Below, one piece after another: positions 55,166-64,000 of a stretch of DNA of 64,000 nt. The DNA is from Taxillus chinensis. Taxonomy: Eukaryota > Streptophyta > Magnoliopsida > Santalales > Loranthaceae. Both the position numbers and the translations under genes were made by a program. The notes under the pieces were generated by a model, which saw only the letters and a list, made by a program, of their open reading frames with translations, made no database searches and had not been told where the DNA came from. The stretch lies in contig CM042090.1 in the NCBI GenBank assembly GCA_023512835.1, positions 52,749,365-52,813,364 of the forward strand, read 5' to 3'. Every line of letters begins with the position of its first letter. The first letter of the stretch is position 1.

Positions 55166-57515
55166 TAATGGCTAAGGGGTTGAGTTAAACAAGTACCAAC
55201 ACAAGACATTGCAAACCGTTATTACCTGGTTTTCGTCCGGGCCCGTTTGGGGTAAGCTCAAATTAAACCAATGGTGAGAAATTTAGAGTCGCCACCAACC
55301 GTTTTTACAGGTTTGGGAGGGTACTTGGGTACCCTCTACTTTGAGTAGTTTAAAAGTGTGCCATACGTTATCGGAGAAGGGTTTGGGAGTTGGTTACGTG
55401 TAGGGAAGGATTCAAGCACCCCTAAAATTTAATTCTAAGGCTTTTCGTTTATCTATTTTGGAAAAGAGGGTTTTTTTTTTTTTCCTAAAAACCGCCCCCC
55501 CCCCTTATTTGTTTTTCTTTTGTTTGTGACCCTTTGGTTGAGTTTGAATGAATTGACCCTAAATCACAACTTAACACTTAATATATATATATATATATAT
55601 ATATATTTGTGTTTTTTTTATTTTATTTTTATTTTTTTTATATGACTAAAGGCACACATATATCAAAATACATGTCGAGTGTGTGATTGTAACATCCAGA
55701 AACAACATAAAACAAACCACTCTTTTTCCTTTATTTTTTTTTTCGTGCCTCCCTTGGCTCTCTCTCTCTTTTTCTTTGTTTTTTTTTATATACTTTACAC
55801 ATTACAACACACATGTACAACAATACCCACAACATAAAAAAAATACAAAAAAATACAACATATATCAAAAAAATGGGAAAATGCTAAGAATTACATTAAG
55901 TATAAATATAAAAAGACAAAAAATTAATAAATGAACAAATACAAATTAACTAAACCAACTTTGGGGCTTCAACACCGACCTTCTGTTTGAAGTATCTTGT
56001 CCGCACCGAAAATCACCTTTCGTTTGAAGTATCCTGTCTGCGCCGAAAAGAACATATTTGAAAATAGAATCACTCGAATCACCAAATTCTAGTAGCACAG
56101 AGTATAAAAAAAATCAGCTGGATTTAATGTGGGACTGCAGCAGTATGTCGGAAAGGAGAATGTGATAAAGGAATTTATTTTTGGGTTTTGGGTAGAAAAC
56201 GTGAGAGAGAGGATGGATGTATTTTAATTGAAATAGGAAAACCCGTAAGAGAGAAGGAGAGAGTCTGGGAGAGTTTTTTTTTTGTTTTGGGAAGAAAAGG
56301 CTCGTGAGGGAGAGAGGGAGTATGGAAAGATTTTTTTTTTTTGGGATTTTGGAAAAAGGAGAGAGTTGAGCGAAAATCTGGGTGTTCTTCTTTTGGGATC
56401 AGGGAATTGGATGTGAAGGCTAGGCAGATGACAGAATAACAGAACCTTTTCGTTTTTTTGTTTTTGGCAGAATTCTCTTTTTCTGGGCATAATTTGGGCG
56501 TTCTCTGGGTCTTCTCCTTTTAATCGCGTGGACAGAAGGCGGGATTTAAAGGGGTTTGCTGCATCTCATTAATTGCTGCATTTAATGCTTTGTCAGGTGT
56601 ATTATTAATCCCAGTATTATTAATTTTTAGATTCCATGCTTTATCAGGTGGATTGTCGACCTATGATTTCCTTTTCTAGTTTTTTATTGACACATGTGAC
56701 TGACAGGCGTTGAAAAACATCTTTGACAAAATGGCCAGCTAATAAAACACGTCCTGTGAGCAATCAGTGAGAGAGCCAGCGAGAGAGGCCAAATAGCGAA
56801 GGTCAGAGGTCAAAGGGTCGGAGTGTCGGCAGGGTCGAAGGTCGGTGGGTTGGAGTGTCGGCAGGTCGAAGTGTTGGCAGGGTCGAAGGTCAACAGTCAA
56901 CAGGTCGGAGGTTAAAAGGGCGAAGGGTTGAAGGTCCAAGGGTCGAAGGTCAACCCTCGAAGGTCAAGGGTTGAAGTGTCGGCAGGTCGGAGTGTCAGCA
57001 GGGTTGAAGGTCACTCCTTGAAAACCTGAAGGCTTACTGGGTCGAAGACTCACAGGCTTTGAGGCTTCGAGGCTTCAAGGCTTCGAGTCTTCGAGGCTTC
57101 AAGTCAAGTTTTTTTTTTTAACTTTTAATTACTTTTTTACCCCCACCCAAAATGCAAAAAAGGACGACCTTTCGGGGATTGTTTGGGAAGACTCGTATTC
57201 GCCTAAAGAGACATTTCAGACTATTTCTCACACGTGCATTTTTGGGTAGTTTGACCAGGGGCATTGACCGTCTTTTGGCAAGTTTGACTTTTTCCAACGA
57301 AAATTGTTTTCAAGTGCGTTGATCTCCATATTTCCTCCTATATCATTTGGTGTTGGTCTTGGGGTACTTTCGGGGCTTGCAACAGAGGTTATCAATTTTT
57401 GGCTTCCTTGTTCTTGTCATAGCGTATCCATCACGTGCAAATTAGAATTTAACATCGGCGCCAAACCTGGGATTGACTCCTTGATAGTGGGGAAGCTTTA
57501 TGGACCTGTTTAATG
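55165..57515. mobile_element. LTR-retrotransposon-derived DNA, Ty3-type (copy 2)
   Basis: Counterpart of 31,090-33,300 and the most diverged part of the duplication: altered bases around 55,310-55,540, including a run of ten C residues near 55,494-55,503, and an expanded minisatellite at 56,780-57,110. Confidence 0.5.
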
Positions 57516-57994
57516 AGATACATAGCATGGGAGGATAGATATAAAATGTGCAAATGGTTAGTATGTCCAATCCGGACAAAAATGGGGTCCAACACAAACA
57601 ACTAAGTTAAGTATTCACAAGCCAAACCATATGTTTTTATTAGATAATAAAATCTCTTTTACATCATTTCCTCAATTGAGTTACATCAGTTCCATAGAAC
57701 AATGTAACATGTAATGAAAACAATCAACAAAACAATTTTAGTCTCTCACCTTGGTGTCCCGCTTAACACTGTAGGTCCCTAAAAAGAAAATAATCACAAT
57801 AGGAGGAATGAGCAACCACAGCTCAGTAAGGATCATGTTTCCCTAACCCATCCCATACTTCTAGCATATACATGATGACATGCATGAGTGTAGTGTCATG
57901 GAAATATATATAAACAATACATAAGAAGCATTTCAACCTCATAGGATACATGAGCAGAACATGAACAAACCACATATGATCCACAATGTCAGCC

Positions 57995-58102
57995 ACATAA
58001 GCTACCACATGCACAACCAAACAAGCTTCCACATCCACAGCTAAACAGTTTTTCACATCCACAGCCAAATAGGCTACCACATCCACAGCCAAACAAAGAT
58101 CC
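57995..58102. repeat. 24-bp minisatellite (copy 2)
   Basis: Counterpart of 33,778-33,885, with the same number of units. Confidence 0.85.
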
Positions 58103-58299
58103 TCAAGTTTTAAATCAACCATAACCTGGTCTTAACTAGCAGAAAGAAAAAGAGAAGGAGAAAGATGAAGATTTGAAAAGTATTTCAGTTTGTTTCATGA
58201 AGAGTACAGAGGCTTAGTTTCAGAAAGATGAATCAAAATTAGATGATATTACTACCTTTGTATGTGATTTGGGTACAACTATGAAGATGATATAGCAAC

Positions 58300-58970
58300 A
58301 GATGGGTCAAATTGCTGATTCTGTGAATTTACAACGGAAAGGACTTTTTCAAGCAATACTGAAGTGAATCCAAAGGAATAGTGCAAGGCAATCACCTTAC
58401 GTAGTGGAAAGGAGATAGAAAGAAAAGCTGAGCAAGATAAACAATTTGTACAAGAAGAGAAGGCTACTCAAGAGAGACAAGATTCAGAAGTGAATCTAAA
58501 GGAACAGTGCAAGGCAATCACCCTACGTAGTGGAAAGAAGATAGCAAGAAAAGATGAGCAAGAGAAACAATTTGTACAAGAAGAGAAGGCTACTCATGGG
58601 AGTCAAGATTCATACCATGATATAGAGGACAAGGATAATTCAAAAAAGGAGGAAAAATCTCAACAGGGATAAGCTTTGCTGAGAAGCCACCATTGATTAA
58701 GGTGCCAGTTCCATATCCACAAAGGCTACAACAGAAGAAGAAGAAAGATGAAGACAAGTACTCCAAATTTGTAGAAAGGTTCAAAAGGTTAGAAATTAAT
58801 ATACCATTGATTGAGGCACAGGAGCAAATGCCTCGATATGTGAAGTTTTTGAAAGATCTGGTTTATACCAAAAGAAGACACCAAGACCACGAGATAGTAG
58901 CATTAACTCATCATTGCAGTGTTGTTTTGCAGAGGAAATTGTCTCCTAAGAGCACTAGTAGCAGATTCCC
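58300..58970 (+). pseudogene. Ty3/Athila-like gag fragment (copy 2)
   Basis: Counterpart of 34,084-34,735, with the same 126-bp tandem repeat (58,361-58,612). From KVPVPYPQRL to ALTHHC the frame is continuous here, whereas copy 1 has an extra T near 34,636 that breaks it. Confidence 0.78.
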
Positions 58971-59284
58971 TATATAAGTCTGTTTCCTTAAATTTAGGGA
59001 AAAAAAGTTAAAAAGTTATAAAATCATTCCCACAGTAAATGCCCTATATTTAACTTTCTTTATAGGGTTTGTACAATGTTTTCCAATATATTGGAAAGCA
59101 CTAATCACTCCCTATAATTATTAAATTATATTTAAAAACTTTCTCTCACCTCTCTCTTTCACGTTTCCCATAATATTAACTTTTATTTTATATTAAACTA
59201 TAAAAAATTATTATTAAATAAAATAAGTGATATAAAATATTATTTTAATAATATATAGTTTGATTTAGGGAATCTATTGTGATT
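58957..59284. mobile_element. Candidate MITE (copy 2)
   Basis: Counterpart of 34,741-35,069. The left edge here reads CTAGTAGCAGATTCCCTATA, which pairs slightly better with the right edge. Confidence 0.45.
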
Positions 59285-61000
59285 GTTGGATTAAGCCCTG
59301 ATAACTGCGAAAATTATCATTAAATTTGCATTTAATTTATGGGCTTTAATTTAATATTTTATTGAATTAATGCATTTTTATAATAGTTTTTCCCAATTTC
59401 AATTATTTACTGTTTTATAGATTTAATATTAATTTGGGTGGTTTTTAATGTTTAATTTGATTATTCCAATTTTAATATTAATTCTTTGGGCTTAATTGAT
59501 TATTTTAATTTTAATCTTAGTATAATTTTTCTATATATATTTTAGTTAATTAAATTATATTTATTATTATTATTAGTATTATTATTTGTTTTTGCATGTT
59601 TTGTAGGTTGCATTTAGAGAAAAAATTGGAAAGCATGTGGGCCATGAAGAAATCAAAAGAAGGAAAATTAATTTGGAGGTCATGTAATGAAGAAATTGGA
59701 AAGAAGCACATGATGCGGGGTCCACATTGGTATGACAAGAAAAAGAAATAAGAAAGGCTTAGGTACGTATTGGAGAGAAATTGGAAAAAGGGGTGCATGG
59801 GGCGTGAATAAAAAGAAAAGAGGAAAAAAAGGCAACTGATCATATATTTAAACAGCCAATGAGGAGAGAAGACACACATCGCATCCATCTCTCCATCCAC
59901 GCCCAACGACTTCATTCACCCATGCCGTAACACTTCTTCCCAGCGCTCCACCACGCCAGCTCGTGCATTCCTTCCATCTCGTCCAATCGCCTATCCATCA
60001 CGCTACCATATTCACGATAGCAAGAGACCCAAGGCGTCGTCTTCACCATCTACGCACTGCCTTTGTGCAGCAGTTTTGCGGAGCAGATATAGAAGAAATT
60101 GGAGAGAGTTAGCGCAACAGGCATTGAAGATTCAGATCGAGTTCAAGAATGGACATTTAATTGTTTGTAGTCTATTTTTCTTAATTCTATTTTATTTCTG
60201 CTTTATAATTTGTCCCAACAGATTTGTGATTTTTCAACCCATGGAGGGATAAGTATTTTGTAATCGGTTTAGCGTAGCACTTTGGATGCTTGTTTTGAAT
60301 TCATGTTTTAATATTTAATTTGGTATTTTATGTGATATGAATTAATTCTCTATCTCTTTGATTTGTTAATTTAATATCTCGGCAGAGTGTTGATTTAGCA
60401 ATTCATCGTGCGTTAATATTTTAATTGAGTGAGAAGATTTGTTTTGTAGGGAACGGACAGTCTTTCGAGAATTAATTCATAATTATTCTGGTTGGAATAA
60501 ATTCATAATTTGATTGTATTCATTGTGTCTTGATGCATTTGAATTATGGGGCCATAATTTATCTAATTTATCTTTTGGGATAGTGATAAACAACATTCAG
60601 GTGTGAAGTTAAACCGGTTATATCTTTGATTAATTGAATTTCATAGTTAAAAATCTTTACTTTAATTAGTTTTTCATTCAATCGAAAATCCCCCCAATTT
60701 GATATTTATTCTTTTTCATTAGTTTTTATTAAATAGGTAATTAAATAGATTGAATTAAATTTTATAAGTCCTCCGGTAGAGAACGATCTAGGTTAAGCCA
60801 CTAGCTATACTTAGTTTAAATTTTATTTGGAGTGCGTGTGTGACAAACGCCCTTTTTAAGCCCAGAATTTAGATAATGCTGATAAAGCCTTATGTAATTT
60901 GATTTGAGACCTTTGTTGTTTTATCTTAAGTCATTGTAGAAGATATGACCTTCATTCGGATCTACACTCGTGAGAGCAAAGCTAAGGACAGAATACATAA
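59285..61000 (+). mobile_element. LTR-retrotransposon-like noncoding DNA
   Basis: Starts TGTTGGATTAAGCCCTGATA, the counterpart of 35,066, and runs beyond the duplication end at 59,801. It has an AT-rich LTR-like part and then leader-like text such as GTAGAGAACGATCTAGGTTA (about 60,776), reminiscent of Ty3 leaders and large noncoding retrotransposon derivatives. No coding domain is visible to 61,000. Family and right end are unresolved. Confidence 0.4.
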
Positions 61001-61063
61001 TCCTGATCCAGGTGAGAATGAGTGTCGTCAGACACTTGGTATATAACCAAGTCTTTACTTCAT

Positions 61064-61610
61064 ACGGAATAAGGATCATTCGTGCGTACTAAGAACCTAA
61101 AAGCTATGGACTAAGAAATCCGCACCTAATACTTCAAACGGACTAAGTCAAAAAGATGCGGAGTAAGAATCTTAGTCTACAAAGTCGTCATGGAGTTGAA
61201 AAGTTATGTCTTCCACTCAACCGGACTAAAGAAAAGAAGACACGGAGTAAGACATCTGAGTCTTTCATAGATGCGGAGTAAGGAAGCACTTCTACGGAAT
61301 AAAGACTTGAGCCTTTATTCGCACGGAGTAAGGAAACTAGATGCGGAGTAAGGAATCTGGACCATTCACTCAGGCGGAGTAAGGATGTGCTGATACGGAG
61401 TAAGCCATCCATTCCTTTAACTCATGCGGAGTAAGGAAACTAGATGTGGAGTAAGGAAGTGCTGTTGCGGAGTAAGCACTCCAACCTTCTCTTTCATACG
61501 GAGTAAGGAAGCGCTTATACGGATAAGGATTTCAGTACCAAATTGATACAGAGTAAGCAATCAGTATTACGGAGTAAGGATCCGAGCTTAGTTTAAACAC
61601 GGAGTAAGGA
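61064..61610. repeat. CGGAGTAAG motif array in the LTR U3
   Basis: About twelve exact copies of CGGAGTAAG and about eight one-mismatch forms (CGGAATAAG, CGGACTAAG, TGGAGTAAG, CAGAGTAAG) lie in roughly 545 bp, all in the same orientation and spaced irregularly by about 20-85 bp. Most are preceded by AT or AC and followed by GA. It lies 300-850 bp upstream of the TATA box. Confidence 0.92.
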
Positions 61611-61915
61611 ACCTTACACCGGATTCAAGAAGACGCTACTTCAACTTATCTCTTCATAATCAAAGTCACCAGCTCGTTGCTTCCCGTTGTAAGACAAACT
61701 CGTTGAAAACCTAAAGCATCTTACACGTGGATCATCATGATATGTGGACGTAACTTTAACTACACTTGGGAACTTACAAAGACTCTTATACGTTGCAAAC
61801 CCAAGATCATGAAGACCACATCCGCAGCAATTGAGACAGAGAGATTTCCAAGAGATAGTAAATGTACACAATGTCCGGAACAACAAGTTCCAAGGTTGTC
61901 TCTTGTGGATGTCGC

Positions 61916-61923
61916 TATAAATA
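61916..61923 (+). promoter_or_regulatory. TATA box of the copia LTR
   Basis: TATAAATA in the sequence GTCGCTATAAATAGTAACAC. It lies about 340 bp before the LTR end, as expected for the U3/R border of plant copia elements. Confidence 0.75.
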
Positions 61924-62257
61924 GTAACACTTGTACATTTTAGAATGTGTGCATTAGAACAAGTGTAATAGTTTTGTGTATGTACCAAAGCTCATTGTGA
62001 TCATAGAGGCTAGTGTGTGCGTACTTGTAAACAGAGTGCTAAAGAGTTGTAAGTAGATCTAAAAGCTTCCAAGCTTTAGTCTGCTTCTATTTTGTTGTAC
62101 TTATCATTTTGATAATAAAACAAAATACTTCCACTATCTGGTTATCTTTCACATTGATTTTATCTCTTAACCAGATAAGTGTTGAGCCAAAAGGGTTAGA
62201 GAAGAGTTTCGATAAGAGCCTATTCACCCCCCCTCTAGGCTCCAACGGACCAACAAG

Positions 62258-62269
62258 TGGTATCAGAGC
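62258..62269 (+). other. tRNA(iMet) primer-binding site
   Basis: TGGTATCAGAGC, complementary to the 3' end of plant initiator methionine tRNA. It lies two bases after the LTR end at 62,255 and fixes the element's orientation as + strand. Confidence 0.93.
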
Positions 62270-62316
62270 AGCTTCTATTTGTTCAAAGTAGAGATCCCAC
62301 TCTTTCTTTCTCATCA

Positions 62317-64000
62317 ATGGCCAAAGAAAGCAGTATGTTATTCAACACTCGCCTTAACTCCGGAGGTGCACAAGAGCCTCTTCCCAATCGCAGTAGCAAT
62401 GAAAATGTCAATCCACCTCAACCTGATGCTGCCGCTACTTCACAACCACGAAGTTCTGGTTTCACTCTGACAAAGCCGCCAAAGTTTACACCTGAGCTTT
62501 TCTCCCAGTGGAAAGCTTGCATGGGAATGTTCATGGTTTTCCATGATCATCTCATGTGGCCGTGTCTTCATCGGGAGATACCCACTCCGATGACAATCGG
62601 AGAACATGGAGTTAGAAGACCAAAGACTGATGCTGAACTCACCAATGATGAAAGAGCCTGGCAGTGTGCTAACGAAAAGGCTCTGGCATATGTTACATCG
62701 TCTTTGGACTCCAAAGCTTTCACGGACGTCTAGGGCTGCACAATAGCGAAAGCGGTCTGGGATAAACTGACAATCCTCTATGAGGGAAGTCAGTCCTAAA
62801 TGCAGAATGTTATCTGTACTCTCAGACAAAACTTTGAGAGTTTCAACCATAAACCTGGAGAGTCTCTCGAGAGCATCTATCGGAGATTCGGCAAGCTTTT
62901 CCTTGATCTAAAAACTGTCAATGAGCATTATTCTCAATCTCAAATCAATGACAAATTTTTTCGCTCTTTGTCGGATCGCTACTACTCCAAGCAACTCCAG
63001 ATGCAATCCGACAAGAACTAGTAGTATGTTCCCCTTGAAGAACTATATGGAGAGCTACGGACTCACGAGGTCAGGTTTAAATACTCTGACCGAGACGAGA
63101 AAATAGCTCGGAAAGAAAAGGGGGTAGCTTTTAAAGCTATGAAATGTCTCAGCATACTGAGGAATGATGATACTGAAGAGTCTGAGAATTCTGACTCGAC
63201 GGTGAAGAGGAAATAGCTTTTCTCGTCAAATCCTTCGAGCGATTCCTGCGGAAAAGCAGAAATGGATTCAGAAGAGGTTCCTCATCGTCATTTCGAAGGA
63301 AGGAGCGATTGGAATCCAGTTCCCAGGAATGCTATAACTGCGGGAAAACCGGTCACTGGGCCAAGGACTGTAAATCCAAATTTAAAGTGGCCGAGAAAAG
63401 TGACAAGGTTACTCCTCACCGCTCCACCTCAGACAACAGCAAGAACAAGAGGAAGGTGTTCGTCACAAAGTACATCAGTGGCTTGGAAGAAGAGGAGGAA
63501 TCCTCAGATGATGAGCCAACTCCTAAGCCGAACGTCTGCCTTATGGCAAATACTGAGGTACCTTCGATCTCTAAGCTTATGAGTAAATTAGAATCTCCTA
63601 TTATTGAACGTGATCATGAAAAGAATGAGAGGCTAATAATTACTCAAATGTACAAATATATGGAAAGTCAGAATAAATGTCTTGAATTTACTGTTGCTAG
63701 ACTTGAAAAAGACATAGCTGACTTCAGAGGTAAAGAAGCTTGGTATCATGACTTAAGAGCTGAAAATCACTTGCTAAATACCAACCTAACTGGCCTAAAA
63801 GTTATTGTGAAACGACTCAAAAATGAACTGGAACAGGAAAAGGAAATAAATCGTAAGTGGCTAAAATTCGGGGAAATAGCTTCTACTTTTAGGACTGATC
63901 CAGACAACATCCGAGTCAAACCTGGCCTAGGCTCCGAACCATCGACTTCCACGCAAACTATTGAGTGTCCTCCGAATTTCATTCCGAAACTAACCAACCT
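62317..64000 (+). pseudogene. copia gag, interrupted by stops and a frameshift
   Basis: The start ATG at 62,317 (MAKESSMLF) opens a capsid-like domain (FSQWKACMGMFMVFHDHLMW; KAVWDKLTILYEGSQS; GESLESIYRRFGKLFLDLK). In-frame stops occur at 62,731, 62,797, 63,019 and 63,022. A frame change near 63,200 separates this from the zinc knuckle CYNCGKTGHWAKDC (about 63,330). The following frame is open to the window end, acidic at first (EEEEESSDDEP), then a helical Glu/Lys-rich coiled-coil-like stretch. The protein cannot be made as one chain from this copy. Confidence 0.85.

Larger units (their letters stand above)
35589..59801. repeat. 24-kb tandem duplication, copy 2
   Basis: Direct repeat of 11,512-35,588, length 24,213 bp. 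The extra length comes from minisatellite units, a 29-bp insertion near 48,064, and many homopolymer changes. The junction at 35,588/35,589 joins GGTGCATGGG to CGCACAAAGAG with no long homology; at most 2 bp (CG) are shared between the flanks. Confidence 0.97.
61013..62255 (+). repeat. 5' LTR of Ty1/copia element
   Basis: The right end is well defined: a pyrimidine-rich TATTCACCCCCCCTCTAGG block, then CCAACA, two bases, and the tRNA primer site. Within it are a TATA box (61,916-61,923), a likely R region, and AATAAAACAAAATA at 62,113 as a polyadenylation signal. The U3 part carries a dense CGGAGTAAG array. The left end is uncertain (a TG at 61,013 is one option) because the other LTR lies outside the window. 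Confidence 0.7.
62258..64000 (+). mobile_element. Ty1/copia element, internal part, continues past window
   Basis: Primer site followed by a gag gene with a UBN2/Retrotran_gag_2-like core, a CCHC zinc knuckle and a coiled-coil region, as in larger plant copia lineages. Pol is not reached in the window. Confidence 0.88.

Noticed and set aside
11512..59801. Treating the duplication as certainly a haplotype-assembly error
   Set aside because: The clean non-homologous junction and the presence of only one set of 5' exons fit a real tandem event, and sequence alone cannot decide; kept as an open alternative.
61188..61412. Minus-strand open frame with repeated LLR-like segments
   Set aside because: It is produced by the CGGAGTAAG array; the spacing between motifs is not a multiple of three, so it is not a coding repeat.
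61064..61610. CRISPR-like array
   Set aside because: Plant DNA, a 9-bp core with irregular spacing and related spacers; it is inside an LTR.

Overview
The window is nuclear DNA from a flowering plant, probably a eudicot with a repeat-rich genome. Introns are long and AT-rich with GT/AG borders. The repeats are plant-type: Ty1/copia and Ty3/Athila-like retrotransposons, a DUF659-type hAT transposon, a LINE tail with a zf-RVT domain, and MITEs. I cannot name the species.

One host gene dominates: the second-largest subunit of RNA polymerase I (NRPA2/RPA2), on the + strand. Its 5' end lies left of the window. Seventeen coding exons between 130 and 29,783 splice into one open frame of 868 residues. 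This is the C-terminal three quarters of a protein that is usually about 1,150-1,200 residues long. The fork, hybrid-binding, active-site ([12 protein letters not shown]) and C-terminal zinc-ribbon regions are all present. Two introns are very large because of nested mobile elements. Intron 10 (about 4.5 kb) holds a minus-strand copia relic with a LINE 3' end inserted in it. Intron 12 (about 12.2 kb) holds a degraded copia interrupted by a 5.9-kb hAT element that still has its 8-bp target-site duplication.

The main structural feature is a direct tandem duplication. Positions 11,512-35,588 (24,077 bp) recur as 35,589-59,801 (24,213 bp). The unit starts inside the copia relic of intron 10, runs through NRPA2 exons 11-17 and the downstream Ty3-rich DNA, and ends in a retrotransposon-like noncoding region. 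The order is therefore: 5' exons 1-10, 3' exons 11-17, repeat DNA, then a second, apparently identical set of exons 11-17 with no 5' exons of its own. I saw no coding difference between the two exon sets. Differences between the copies fall in homopolymers, in CpG/CHG sites of the mobile elements, and in minisatellites. This fits either a very recent duplication or a duplication whose sequence or assembly needs checking.

Layout: 1-7,757 NRPA2 exons 1-10, with a foldback MITE in intron 4; 7,758-12,244 intron 10; 12,245-29,783 NRPA2 3' half, copy 1; 29,784-35,588 repeat-rich downstream DNA; 36,322-53,886 NRPA2 3' half, copy 2; 53,887-59,801 second copy of the downstream DNA; 59,802-61,000 retrotransposon-like noncoding DNA; 61,013-64,000 left end of a Ty1/copia element (LTR with a dense array of a 9-bp motif, TATA box, tRNA primer site, and a gag gene broken by stops), which continues past the window.
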